A DNA stretch of 64,000 nt from Octadecabacter ascidiaceicola (lineage in GTDB: Bacteria > Pseudomonadota > Alphaproteobacteria > Rhodobacterales > Rhodobacteraceae): contig NZ_FXYD01000006.1 in NCBI RefSeq assembly GCF_900185015.1, positions 62,001 through 126,000 on the forward strand, given 5' to 3'. The notes beneath the pieces are model-generated. The model did not search any database. It was not told the origin of the DNA and saw only the letters and a list, made by a program, of their open reading frames with translations. Positions 41,264-50,151 of this stretch are shown piece after piece (the stretch's first letter is position 1; every line of letters begins with the position of its first letter). The translations under genes were made by a program, and so were the position numbers.

Positions 41264-43198
41264 TTAGCTCTGCCCAATCATGAAAACATCAAAGAATTGT
41301 GCAAGGTCATCGTGAGCCGTCACTGGCAAGATTGAAGCGATATGCTGATCTGGCCTGACGATCACAATGCATCCTGTATCCCGATCAATTCCTCTGAGGT
41401 CGTAAACATCATTGTCTTCTTGCGCGTGAAACACTTTTTCATAATCCCGCAGCCCGTATTTTCCTTTCGCTGGCCACAGAGCGCCGTGCAGGTCGTGCAT
41501 GGACAAATCCGACTGCTGAAAGACGGCGTAGGTATCAATAACGGAGTCGAAATCGGATCTCTTCGGCGTATATTTCAATACCGGTGAGGCCGCGTCATTC
41601 GCGAGGAAGTCAATGAACTGATGCGCATCAGATGTCGTCTGTATTGGGTCTTGTGCCCCACCGAACAAAAAGATGCGCCAGCGACCGTCTGCTTTGACCA
41701 AATGGCCCAAATGCTGGCTCGCGCCATCGGCCACGCGTGTGGCTTCTGCTGAATGGAAACGTTGGCCGATATTGAATCCAGTTGCGAGGCCTTGGTTTTC
41801 TTGGCCTGTGCAAATGTAGGAGGGGAAGTATTCGATCGACGTGCCGCTCACAAAGCCGCTTTGACGTTTCATAAAGGCTTCAATCTTTGCTGTGTCTACT
41901 TGGGCCTTCTCTGATCCGTCGCCCGCTGTTGGCCGTGTGGCGACCAACTTTGACAGTTCCCGATCTGCGTTAATCAGTTGGTTTGCAACTTTACGCCGTT
42001 CTGTACCGTAGGTGGCAAGCAATTTTGGATCGCTCTTACCTTGCAAAACTGCCGCCATTTTCCAACCGAGGTTGAACGTGTCCGGCAATGAGGTGTTCAA
42101 ACCCCAGCCGCCCTTAGGGCTGTGTGTGTGGCACGCATCGCCGGCCACGAACGCACGTGGAATGACTTCATCGGTGCTGTTCAAGGGGCGGTTGTCGAAA
42201 CGATCGGCAAGGCGTTGGCCGACCGAATAGATTGACCACCAAGCCACTTCTTTGACGTCCAATGTATAGGGATGGAAAATCTGTTGTGCCTTCGCGATAA
42301 GGTCTTGTTCCGTTAACTTGATGTCAGTTGCCCGCGTGTCCTTCTTGATCTGGTCAAGTTCTACATAAAAACGGATGAGGTATCCGCCTTCGCGCGGGAT
42401 AGTCATCACCGCGCCGTGGTCTTTGGACTGAATGAAGCTTTTAACGCGGATGTCCGGAAAATCGGTGTTGAGCAAGATGTCCATAACGCCCCACGCTTTG
42501 TCCGCGGAATCCCCTTCCAACGCGATATCGAGACTTTTGCGAACGCGGCTTCTGCCGCCGTCGCAACCTACAGCGAAACGTGCTTTGACAGTTTCGACTT
42601 TGCCAGCGCCTGCGTCATCAGTTCGCTTGAACGTCGCTGTGATCGGGTAAGCACCTAGATCTTGCGTCATGCTTTCGTCGATATCCAAATCAACCAATTC
42701 GCGACTGTAGTGCGGACGCAGATTGGTTATTGAATTTGCCATGCCATCTAACAACAACTCGTGCAGGCGTGCTTGGTTAACAATGCCATGCGTGAATTCG
42801 GAAAGACCGGCGCGTGCATCCGCGATCTTGTGCGTGCGTTTGATGTTGCTGGGGCTTTCAGTGTCTGGTTCCCAGAACGTGTTTTGCTTGAGTTTATAGG
42901 TCTCTTTTTCAACCATCTCGCTGCTGTTGAAGGCTTCCATAATCTCAATGGTTCGGCAAGAAATGCCGTCTGCGCGACCAAACAGCAAAGGACCTTCTGC
43001 CATGTCCACTATGCACGTGCTTATGTCTTCAAACTCGGACATCTGACGGGCCATTGTGAGCCCTGCGGGACCAGTGCCGATGATCAGCACGTCAACCTCG
43101 CGGGGGAGATCTTCAATTGGCGGAATTGGGTAAGCTTTTCGTGCAGCGTCAGGAACTTGATAGTTGCCTGGTTTGAACCCGTTCAGATGAAATTGCAT
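41264..43198 (-). CDS. FAD-dependent aromatic hydroxylase (3-hydroxybenzoate 4-monooxygenase/phenol hydroxylase type)
   Basis: A 644-residue class A flavin monooxygenase. The dinucleotide motif is LIIGTGPAGLTMA at about residues 38-50. The DG motif is GCDGGRSRVRKS, and the GD motif is AGDACHTHSPKGGWGLN. A C-terminal thioredoxin-like domain is present (about 470-640), as in phenol hydroxylase and MobA of Comamonas. It adds one hydroxyl to a phenolic ring using NAD(P)H and O2. It stands at the distal end of a minus-strand cluster of unknown substrate, 34 bp after a kinase gene. Confidence 0.87.
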   Translation of the reverse strand: MQFHLNGFKPGNYQVPDAARKAYPIPPIEDLPREVDVLIIGTGPAGLTMARQMSEFEDISTCIVDMAEGPLLFGRADGISCRTIEIMEAFNSSEMVEKETYKLKQNTFWEPDTESPSNIKRTHKIADARAGLSEFTHGIVNQARLHELLLDGMANSITNLRPHYSRELVDLDIDESMTQDLGAYPITATFKRTDDAGAGKVETVKARFAVGCDGGRSRVRKSLDIALEGDSADKAWGVMDILLNTDFPDIRVKSFIQSKDHGAVMTIPREGGYLIRFYVELDQIKKDTRATDIKLTEQDLIAKAQQIFHPYTLDVKEVAWWSIYSVGQRLADRFDNRPLNSTDEVIPRAFVAGDACHTHSPKGGWGLNTSLPDTFNLGWKMAAVLQGKSDPKLLATYGTERRKVANQLINADRELSKLVATRPTAGDGSEKAQVDTAKIEAFMKRQSGFVSGTSIEYFPSYICTGQENQGLATGFNIGQRFHSAEATRVADGASQHLGHLVKADGRWRIFLFGGAQDPIQTTSDAHQFIDFLANDAASPVLKYTPKRSDFDSVIDTYAVFQQSDLSMHDLHGALWPAKGKYGLRDYEKVFHAQEDNDVYDLRGIDRDTGCIVIVRPDQHIASILPVTAHDDLAQFFDVFMIGQS

Positions 43199-43232
43199 TA
43201 TAGGCCTCTTTCCGATGATTTTTCCGAAGGTT

Positions 43233-44174
43233 TCACTTTTTTTGTTCCAAGTAGGCGTTCACGAGGGTCAACGCCGTAGTAATAAACCGCGCATTGCGCT
43301 CGGTTCCGTTATTCTCATGTGTGCGCGTTATGTTCCATCCAACATAGGTGGTCGCGCGCAATGCCATGAATAGGTCAAGCGATCTGTAGTCGATTATGCG
43401 TTCTGATATGTAACCATCTAGAAGTGCCTGTTTTAGGTCAGGATAATCAGGCGCGTCGATATGTTTGAGGAGGGCGGTGGCAAGGTCGAATATTCGATAT
43501 CCGAATCCGCCATCGTCGAAATCAATGAAATGCATATTGGAACCGTCCACCATGACATTCGCCGGTACAAGATCGGCATGGACCAAGCCATAGTCGAGGG
43601 AGCTGCCTTGGTCCGTCAGGTCTGTACGCGCTTTTTCACGGAAGGCATTAAACAGAACGCGCTCTTGAGACGTCAGCGTGGGGTTGTCCCAGAACCGGTC
43701 CCAAAGAGGTTCTTCTCCGATTAAACCGTCAATGTCCCAAGCGCAGCGGATAAAGTCTGCGGGCGGCTGCCAAGCGTCGCAGACACCATGCAGGCGGGCC
43801 ATTTCTTGGCCAAGGGTCTGCATCAATGACCTGCGGGTTTCGGTCTTTGGTTTGAACAGCGAGGTTTCAAGGGTTTCGCCATCCAGCCACTGTAAAACAT
43901 CCACCTGAATGTCATCAATTACGTGCATATCCGTGCCAGATACTGACGGGATCGGAGAGGGGACGCTGAGGCCGCCATCGCGAACCGCTTTCATCCAGTG
44001 AAGTTCGGAACCTAGTTCCGTGTCTGTTCGATAGTCTTGCCGATGAAGACGCAAGGCAAACGTACCGGATGGTGATGAGATTTTATAAACGGCATTCTCG
44101 CGTGCTGTGACAAGGGTGTAGCGCGCGCCCGTTAGGCCCCAGAGCGTAAGGGCTTTTTCAACAACCCCGGTCAC
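43233..44174 (-). CDS. Aminoglycoside phosphotransferase-fold small-molecule kinase
   Basis: A 313-residue protein with APH-type kinase motifs: ATP-loop region (NAVYKISSPSGTFALRLHR), catalytic loop VHADLVPANVMV and metal motif IDFDDGGFGYRIFD. It resembles homoserine-kinase-like and hydroxylysine-kinase-like enzymes. It overlaps the upstream class III PLP gene by 4 bp. APH-fold kinases beside AGXT2-like enzymes are known to form kinase plus phospho-lyase pairs (hydroxylysine, ethanolamine phosphate). That reading is inferred; an amino alcohol substrate is likely but not shown. Confidence 0.75.
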   Translation of the reverse strand: MTGVVEKALTLWGLTGARYTLVTARENAVYKISSPSGTFALRLHRQDYRTDTELGSELHWMKAVRDGGLSVPSPIPSVSGTDMHVIDDIQVDVLQWLDGETLETSLFKPKTETRRSLMQTLGQEMARLHGVCDAWQPPADFIRCAWDIDGLIGEEPLWDRFWDNPTLTSQERVLFNAFREKARTDLTDQGSSLDYGLVHADLVPANVMVDGSNMHFIDFDDGGFGYRIFDLATALLKHIDAPDYPDLKQALLDGYISERIIDYRSLDLFMALRATTYVGWNITRTHENNGTERNARFITTALTLVNAYLEQKK

Positions 44175-45454
44175 CTTGATACCTCGGTCAACACATCGTC
44201 GAGGGTGTCAAACAACAGGTCTGCGTTCTTAATTGAGAACGGCATAGGCGGGCGAATTTTGAGCGTGTTTTTGTGGCGGCCCAGTTTGGAAAGGATGATC
44301 CCGCGCGCGCGCATAGCATTGATGATCCCGTCGGTCAGGTCGCTGGCGGGGGATTTCGTAGCATGGTCGTTGACCAGTTCAGCCCCAAAAATTAGGCCCG
44401 AGCCGCGCACATCGCCAATGACATCATGTTTGGCCGCCAGCGCATTCAATCGAGCGCGGGCATGGTCCCCGACGGTCTTGGCGTTGGCCTGCAAGCCTTG
44501 TGCATCCATTTCTTCTAAAACTGCCATCGCTGCGGCACAGGAAACCGGATTGCCGCCGAAGGTGTTGAAGTAGCGGTACCCTTTGCGGAAAGCGGCGACA
44601 ATATCGCACCCCGCCACAACACCGCCAACTGGGTGACCATTCGCCATCGGTTTGCCCAGCACTATGATGTCAGGAACAACGCCCATCTTTTCATGCGCCC
44701 AAAGGTGGGTTCCCGTCCGTCCGAAGCCCGACTGAACTTCATCACAAATCAGCACCCCACCCGCATTACGCACGACGTCTGCCACGGGCTTCAACCAACC
44801 GTCAGGGTTGTCGGGGAAGCCTTCGTTCAGGAAGTAAGGGCAGACCACAAGAGCAGCGAAGCCCGTACCGTCTTTGATCAAACCGTCGATCTTTGCGGCA
44901 ACTTGCGCAGCAAAGATCGTGCCGTCTGGGTCAGGATGGCGATAGCTGTCGGGAGCATCCACAAAACGAAAATATTGGCCAAGACCAAAACCAACTGACG
45001 GGATATTGGATTTGGAAAGCTGACTGACCAATGATGTGTTGCCGTGATATGTCGCGTCCGTCGCAATGATGCCGCGCTTGCCGGTCACGGCCTCGGCCAT
45101 ACGCAATGCGATGTCGTTGGCTTCTGAGCCGGTGCACGTCAGGATTGCGGTATCCAGAGATGCATCCATCGTGCTGGTCAGCGTTTCTATGTAGTCCAGA
45201 ACGCCATCATGAAGGTAGCGCGTGTGCGTATTCAACGTACTGGCTTGCTTGCAAATAGCGTCGACAACGCGCGGGTTGCAGTGACCCACATGGGGGACAT
45301 TGTTGTAGCAATCTAGATACTTGCGCCCGTCAGCATCCCAAAGCCAAACACCTTCGCCGCGCACAAAATGTACGGGGTCGTTGTAGAACGTCGACACATT
45401 TGGCCCCATAAGGCGGGCCCGATCTGCCAAAAGCTGGGCTGTCGAACGTGTCAT
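44171..45454 (-). CDS. Class III PLP enzyme, AGXT2-like (aminotransferase or phospho-lyase)
   Basis: A 427-residue fold-type I PLP enzyme. Markers are TGSEANDIALRMAEA, the Asp in ICDEVQSGFGRTG, PLP lysine in VLGKPMANGHPVGG, and TFGGNPVSCAAA. The beginning (FYNDPVHFVRGEGVWLWD, DCYNNVPHVGHCNPRVV) matches alanine-glyoxylate aminotransferase 2-like proteins, including the O-phosphoamine phospho-lyases. The 4-bp overlaps with the kinase downstream and the MBL gene upstream (45451) show tight coupling. Confidence 0.83.
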   Translation of the reverse strand: MTRSTAQLLADRARLMGPNVSTFYNDPVHFVRGEGVWLWDADGRKYLDCYNNVPHVGHCNPRVVDAICKQASTLNTHTRYLHDGVLDYIETLTSTMDASLDTAILTCTGSEANDIALRMAEAVTGKRGIIATDATYHGNTSLVSQLSKSNIPSVGFGLGQYFRFVDAPDSYRHPDPDGTIFAAQVAAKIDGLIKDGTGFAALVVCPYFLNEGFPDNPDGWLKPVADVVRNAGGVLICDEVQSGFGRTGTHLWAHEKMGVVPDIIVLGKPMANGHPVGGVVAGCDIVAAFRKGYRYFNTFGGNPVSCAAAMAVLEEMDAQGLQANAKTVGDHARARLNALAAKHDVIGDVRGSGLIFGAELVNDHATKSPASDLTDGIINAMRARGIILSKLGRHKNTLKIRPPMPFSIKNADLLFDTLDDVLTEVSR

Positions 45455-46308
45455 AGGTCGATACGGAGTCCGTCGTGACCCACAATCAACTCGCCGTCGA
45501 AATGGCTTGCACAGGCTTCTTGCCAGTCCTTTGGCCCATATGATGGGTCGTCTGACGGGATCAGGTGCGACAAGGCCAAGCGTTTGACGCCCGCATTGGC
45601 CGCCGTGATCGCGGCATCGTGGGCAAATGTGTGCGAACGCAGCCAGTGTTGCATCAGCTTATCACTGCCGTTGCCGATGCGTTCCAGCAACGAAGGTAGG
45701 GCGGACTCCAGCATGGCCTCATGGATCAGCAGATCAGCGCCGCGGGCGAAATCTTCGAGCGCTTTTATCGGGGCAGTGTCGCCAGAAAAGACAGCGTGAT
45801 GATCCGCCGTTTTGAACGAAAAAGCGAAGCAGTCGACAAGCGGCGGGTGTTCGGTGCGGATCGCGGTCGCCAAAAGCCCGTCGCGGTCGAGAACAACGCC
45901 TTCATCTACAACATGAACACGCACGAAATCACGCAAATCATCGCGCCCGTCATCGACGATCCGCAAATCGATATCGGCCTTCATTGAAGCCACGAAACCG
46001 TCCCAATAGTCTTGGATGCCTTCGGGGCCATAGATATCGACCATCGTAGTAAGACCTGAACACCATGCCGTGTGGATTAGTGGACCGAGTTCAAGATAGT
46101 GATCGGAGTGCAGGTGGCTGATCAAGATCGTGGACAGGTTTTTGAGGATAAACCCCTGATCGACGAGCCCGCGCGTCACGCCTAGGGCGCAATCTACGAC
46201 GATGTGTTGGTCGTTCATCACAAACAGGTTTGAGGTCGGCATCGACGATCCCGGGCGGATCGATGGCCCGCCTTTGGTGCCCAATAGGGCGACAAAGTTC
46301 TCGCTCAT
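45451..46308 (-). CDS. MBL-fold hydrolase
   Basis: A 285-residue metallo-beta-lactamase-fold protein with HLHSDHYLELG as the first metal motif, AVFSGDTAPIK (Asp bridge) and a late LSHLIPSDDP. The layout is like RNase Z/arylsulfatase-type members rather than glyoxalase II. The substrate is unknown; a cyclic ester or amide in the pathway is possible. It is three bases downstream of one class III enzyme and overlaps the next by 4 bp. Confidence 0.8.
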   Translation of the reverse strand: MSENFVALLGTKGGPSIRPGSSMPTSNLFVMNDQHIVVDCALGVTRGLVDQGFILKNLSTILISHLHSDHYLELGPLIHTAWCSGLTTMVDIYGPEGIQDYWDGFVASMKADIDLRIVDDGRDDLRDFVRVHVVDEGVVLDRDGLLATAIRTEHPPLVDCFAFSFKTADHHAVFSGDTAPIKALEDFARGADLLIHEAMLESALPSLLERIGNGSDKLMQHWLRSHTFAHDAAITAANAGVKRLALSHLIPSDDPSYGPKDWQEACASHFDGELIVGHDGLRIDL

Positions 46309-46311
46309 GAT

Positions 46312-47667
46312 CTATCCTTTGCTGGCCGCGGCGAAGCCTGCGTCAAGTGCGGACAGGATAATGGCGGCGTCTGCTTCGGTCAGCACGAGGGGGGGAGACA
46401 GGATCAGGTTGGGGCCAGAGACCCGCACCATGGCGCCGTTTTGATAGGCGACCTCTTGCACGGCGGCCGCGCGGGCGGCGTCGATAGGGGCTTTGGTTGC
46501 ACGGTCACTGACCATTTCCAGCGCTGTCATCAGGCCATGACCACCCCGCACATCACCGATGATGTCATATTTTGCCATCAACGCCTGCACGCCATCATAA
46601 AGCTGCGTGCCACGGGCCGCGGCATTGTCGATCACGTTCAGCTTGCGGGTTTCCTTGAGGCAGGCAAGTGCGGCGGCGGCCCCGACTGGGTGGCCGGAAT
46701 AAGTGTAGCCATGGCCGATTTTGGCAGATGGATTGTCCTCAAAAACTTCAGCCATGCGATGCCCAAGCATCAGAGCGCCGAACGGGAAGTAGCCGTTGGT
46801 GATCGCTTTGGCGGTGCACATCATATCAGGCTGGATGCCCCAAAGTCGTGCTCCGGACCATGCGCCTGTACGCCCATAGGCCGTGATGACCTCGTCAGTG
46901 ATCAAAAGGATGCCGTTACGATTACAAATTTCCTGCACCATCGGCGCGAAGGATTCATGGGGTGGGATCACACCGCCCGCACCAAGGATTGGTTCCATGA
47001 TCATCGCGGCAATTGTACCCGCGCCTTGGAACGCGATTTCATCCTCAAGTGCCTGCAAGCAAAGCTGAGCGAGCTTTTCGGGGTCCGTTTCGTTAAACGG
47101 GTTCCGGTAGGTGTACGGCGCGGGGATATGAAAGCATCCTGGCAAAAGTGGCTCATAAGCGGTGCGGAAGTTTGCGTTGCCATTCACCGATGCTCCGCCG
47201 ATGTGGGTGCCGTGATAGCCCTTTTTGAGGCTGAGGAACTTGGTGCGGCCTTCCTCTCCGCGCAGTTTGTGGTACTGGCGCGCGAGGCGTAAGGCTGTTT
47301 CAACTGAATCCGAGCCGCCAGACGTAAAGAACGCGCGCGACATGCCGTCAGGCCCGAAAAAGTTGGACAGTTCATAGGACAACTCAATCGCGGCGTCGTT
47401 GGACGTACCGCGAAAGGTTGAATAGTAGGGCAGCTTGTCCAGCTGTGCGGCAATCGCATCCTTAACGGGTTGGCATGAATAGCCGAGGTTCACATTCCAC
47501 AGCCCCCCTACGCCATCGACAACAGAATGCCCGTCGATGTCTGTGATCGTCACGCCTTCTGAAGCCGTGATGATTTTCGGAGGGTTATCAATGCTGTCCT
47601 TTGGCGATGTCATCGGGTGCCACATCAAGCGGCCGTTGTTTTCTTTTAGGAAGTTTGAGTCTTTCAT
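46312..47667 (-). CDS. Class III omega-aminotransferase
   Basis: A 451-residue aminotransferase from ATG 47667, which shares ATGA with the stop of the IclR gene. Features are LMWHPMTSPKD, FTSGGSDSVETALRLARQYH, ITDEVITAYGRTG, PLP lysine in CTAKAITNGYFPFGAL and the C-terminal MVRVSGPNLILSPPL. It resembles beta-alanine/taurine/omega-amino acid-pyruvate aminotransferases. It would turn an amino group into an aldehyde, and a matching aldehyde dehydrogenase is in the divergent operon. Confidence 0.87.
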   Translation of the reverse strand: MKDSNFLKENNGRLMWHPMTSPKDSIDNPPKIITASEGVTITDIDGHSVVDGVGGLWNVNLGYSCQPVKDAIAAQLDKLPYYSTFRGTSNDAAIELSYELSNFFGPDGMSRAFFTSGGSDSVETALRLARQYHKLRGEEGRTKFLSLKKGYHGTHIGGASVNGNANFRTAYEPLLPGCFHIPAPYTYRNPFNETDPEKLAQLCLQALEDEIAFQGAGTIAAMIMEPILGAGGVIPPHESFAPMVQEICNRNGILLITDEVITAYGRTGAWSGARLWGIQPDMMCTAKAITNGYFPFGALMLGHRMAEVFEDNPSAKIGHGYTYSGHPVGAAAALACLKETRKLNVIDNAAARGTQLYDGVQALMAKYDIIGDVRGGHGLMTALEMVSDRATKAPIDAARAAAVQEVAYQNGAMVRVSGPNLILSPPLVLTEADAAIILSALDAGFAAASKG

Positions 47668-48473
47668 GATGTGGAATCCAATGCATGCGGCGTTGTGAGT
47701 GATTTGGCCCAAAGGCCTTCGATATGACTTGGGATGGTGCCACCCCAGTTATGCGTGATGTCGCGACTGGCGATCATCAGGTGTTCTTTGATGGTGTGCT
47801 CCAGCGCGGGCGTAAACCGTGTCGCGACACTGGCGACAGACACGGCGCCAGCAAATTGACCAGTCTGATCAAACAAAGGTGCCGAGACGCCCTCGATTTC
47901 CGTCTCATAGCTGCGCATCGCACGCCCAAATCCAGTTTGGCGGATCGCGTCGACGGTGTTGGATAGCGCACTCGGCGTCGTCGCGGTTTCTGTTGTGAAT
48001 GACGTGAGGTCGGCTAATGCCACATCCATCAAACCCTTGGGACCAAACGCAAGTGCGCATAGGCCGGAAGCAGTGGCATGGAGTGGAAACACATCAATAT
48101 CAATGATCGCACGCGTACCATGACGGGGCGAATCGCAGACTGCTAAGCCGAACATCTTCGTGCCTGACAGCACCGTGACATGCGCGGTTTCACCCGTTGT
48201 TTCAGTAAGGTCGAAAAGCGGGCGTTCTGTGCTGGCTTTGCGGGGGACAGTTGCCTCACGTGTCTGGGCAAGCTGCAACACGGCGGGTCCAAGGCGATAC
48301 TGTTTGCTCGTAGGGTTTTGCTCAACAAAGCCTGCAACTTCAAGAGCCTGAAGGTGGCGATAGGTCGTGGCTTTATCGCGTTTTGCGATGCGACATAGCT
48401 GTGACAACCCAATCTCGGCCCGCGCGGCTGAGAAATGGCTGAGAAGGTCAAGTGCTTTGGTCACGGACGACAT
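47664..48473 (-). CDS. IclR family transcriptional regulator
   Basis: A 269-residue protein. ATG 48473 is chosen where the winged helix begins (SSVTKALDLLSHFSAARAE, GLSQLCRIAKRDKATTYRHL); the long upstream frame is not homologous. The effector domain is at about 80-255. Its stop overlaps the aminotransferase start, so it is the first gene of the minus-strand operon. It faces the tctC operon with a 19-bp palindrome between. It probably controls both arms. Confidence 0.85.
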   Translation of the reverse strand: MSSVTKALDLLSHFSAARAEIGLSQLCRIAKRDKATTYRHLQALEVAGFVEQNPTSKQYRLGPAVLQLAQTREATVPRKASTERPLFDLTETTGETAHVTVLSGTKMFGLAVCDSPRHGTRAIIDIDVFPLHATASGLCALAFGPKGLMDVALADLTSFTTETATTPSALSNTVDAIRQTGFGRAMRSYETEIEGVSAPLFDQTGQFAGAVSVASVATRFTPALEHTIKEHLMIASRDITHNWGGTIPSHIEGLWAKSLTTPHALDSTS

Positions 48474-48552
48474 TTGAGGTGGGCCCTTCGAGTTTGGGAT
48501 AAAAAAAGTTTGACACAGGATAATTAACAAGGCAACCTTTTTTGCAAAACAA

Positions 48553-48571
48553 TGGTTCAATATATGAACCA
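48553..48571. promoter_or_regulatory. 19-bp perfect palindrome, IclR operator candidate
   Basis: TGGTTCA-ATATA-TGAACCA lies between the divergent IclR and tctC genes, 17 bp before the tctC start. Size and symmetry match binding sites of IclR proteins. Its closeness to the tctC ribosome site suggests repression. Binding is not shown. Confidence 0.6.
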
Positions 48572-48588
48572 CCAAAAGGGAGAACGAA

Positions 48589-49533
48589 ATGTCTAAGTTT
48601 ACAAAATCCGTGACAGCCATGGCGCTTGCGCTGGCAGCCGTCGCAGGATCCGCGCAGGCGGAATATCCAGAGAAACCAGTCGAGTTTGTTGTGCCATGGC
48701 CTCCCGGTGATCTAGAGGACGTGCTGACACGCATGATTGCTGAAGATTTTTCTGAAACGTATGGCGTGCCAACGGCCGTTGTGAACAAGCCAGGCGGCGG
48801 CGGAGGCCCATTCCCGGGCGCGATCGAAGTCGCAAACGCACCTGCTGATGGCTACACGATCGGTTCGTTTATTATCGCGATCCCAGTTGTTGGCCCGCAA
48901 ATCGGAATTCCAGAGTTGAGCCCTGATCCTTTCGTGCCGATTGGCAACTTTTTGACCTATCCGTTCGTGATCGCGACTTCTGGTGATGCGCCATATTCAA
49001 GCGTCGAAGAACTCGCAGCACATGCGCAAGACAACGACGTTGTTTTGGGTCACTTCGGTGCACCACTTGTGCCAACTCAGGTGACTTTCGGCCTTGCTTC
49101 AGAGATGGATTTTGCATTTGCCGCAGACGCCGCATTCGATGCGCTGGATTGCAACACACTGGCATCCGGTGATGTTGATGTCATCAATACCACGTTGCAG
49201 TTGATCCTGCCTTGTTTGGATGATGTGAAAGTCCTCGCGTCTATCGGTTCCGAGCGTATTCCTCTCACTCCTGATGCCCCGACTGTTGCTGAACTTGCAC
49301 CGTCTCTGGACGTTGCTCTTTGGAATGGCCTGTTCGTGCACGCTGATACGCCACAAGACGTTCAGGACAAAATCGCAGCTGTTGCCGCGGAAACGATGAT
49401 GTCTGATCGCGCACAGCAATTGGCAGCGGACACGGGTGCGAGCGTCTATTGGCAGCCTGCCGGCGAAGTCGCAGCGCAGATCACCAAAGATATCGAAACC
49501 CTTGCTGGTATCGAGGCGATGCTCGCCGAGTAA
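48589..49533 (+). CDS. tctC: TctC-type periplasmic substrate-binding protein
   Basis: A 314-residue protein with AAGGGAG upstream of ATG 48589. A Sec signal peptide of 24 residues ends in SAQA before EYPEKP. The mature protein has the Bug/TctC pattern VEFVVPWPPGDLEDVLTR and VVNKPGGGGG. It binds a carboxylate or similar ligand in the periplasm and delivers it to TctAB. An Asp pair (DLED) in the ligand loop, where most TctC proteins have GG, hints at an unusual, perhaps positively charged ligand. Confidence 0.9.
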   Translation: MSKFTKSVTAMALALAAVAGSAQAEYPEKPVEFVVPWPPGDLEDVLTRMIAEDFSETYGVPTAVVNKPGGGGGPFPGAIEVANAPADGYTIGSFIIAIPVVGPQIGIPELSPDPFVPIGNFLTYPFVIATSGDAPYSSVEELAAHAQDNDVVLGHFGAPLVPTQVTFGLASEMDFAFAADAAFDALDCNTLASGDVDVINTTLQLILPCLDDVKVLASIGSERIPLTPDAPTVAELAPSLDVALWNGLFVHADTPQDVQDKIAAVAAETMMSDRAQQLAADTGASVYWQPAGEVAAQITKDIETLAGIEAMLAE

Positions 49534-49542
49534 GTTCGCTGG

Positions 49543-49566
49543 GTCGGGCGGCTCCGGTTGCCCGAC
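49543..49566 (+). terminator. Hairpin between tctC and tctB
   Basis: GTCGGGC (49543-49549) pairs with GCCCGAC (49560-49566), 10 bases after the tctC stop. Such hairpins after binding-protein genes usually stabilise or attenuate the message, so that the binding protein is made in excess over the membrane parts. No T-run follows. Confidence 0.5.
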
Positions 49567-49598
49567 TCCATTCAGATTGAACCAAGTGGGGGCTGACA

Positions 49599-50138
49599 AT
49601 GTCGCGCGTCAAAACGTTACAATCCTTGTTCAAACGCTATCGACGCCCCGGGGACATTGTTTTCGCTTGGGTTTTTCTCGTGTTTTCAATCTTTCTGTTG
49701 TCTCAGCTGTTTGACCAGACCACCTTTCAGTCGCGTGGAAAGCTTGCGGCGCAGCCTCGGTTTTGGCCTGCGATATCGCTGATTTCTATGACCGGATTTG
49801 CCGGATTTCACCTTCTGGGCTCTGCTTTGTCTGATCGCATTGAGGGCCGTTGGGCGGAGGTCTGGCACTGGATTAAATCTGTTGAGTACGCGGGTTGGTT
49901 TGTCGCCTATGCTGCGGCTGTTCCTTATGCGGGCTATTTGCCCACAACCGTAATCTTTGCTGTGCTCCTTACAATTCGCGCCGGATACCGCAGCGGCAAA
50001 ATGGTAGGCGCCTCTGTGGTTTGCTCGATTGTGATCGTTGTTTTGTTCAAGACTTTGCTAAAAGTGAATCTACCCGCCGGACAAATCTATGAGGCGCTAC
50101 CGGATGGATTGCGCCAAATCATGCTGACTTATTTCTGA
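49599..50138 (+). CDS. tctB: TctB-type small membrane subunit
   Basis: A 179-residue protein with four hydrophobic segments (FAWVFLVFSIFLLSQLF, ISLISMTGFAGFHLLG, YAAAVPYAGYLPTTVIFAVL, VVCSIVIVVLFKTLL). It is the small, poorly conserved membrane subunit of tripartite tricarboxylate transporters. It sits between tctC and tctA with short spacers. Confidence 0.85.
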   Translation: MSRVKTLQSLFKRYRRPGDIVFAWVFLVFSIFLLSQLFDQTTFQSRGKLAAQPRFWPAISLISMTGFAGFHLLGSALSDRIEGRWAEVWHWIKSVEYAGWFVAYAAAVPYAGYLPTTVIFAVLLTIRAGYRSGKMVGASVVCSIVIVVLFKTLLKVNLPAGQIYEALPDGLRQIMLTYF

Positions 50139-50151
50139 TCGGAACGGCTCA

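Noticed and set aside
46441-47292. 283-residue plus-strand frame opposite the class III aminotransferase
   Set aside because: Antisense shadow; the opposite strand carries the full PLP enzyme signatures.
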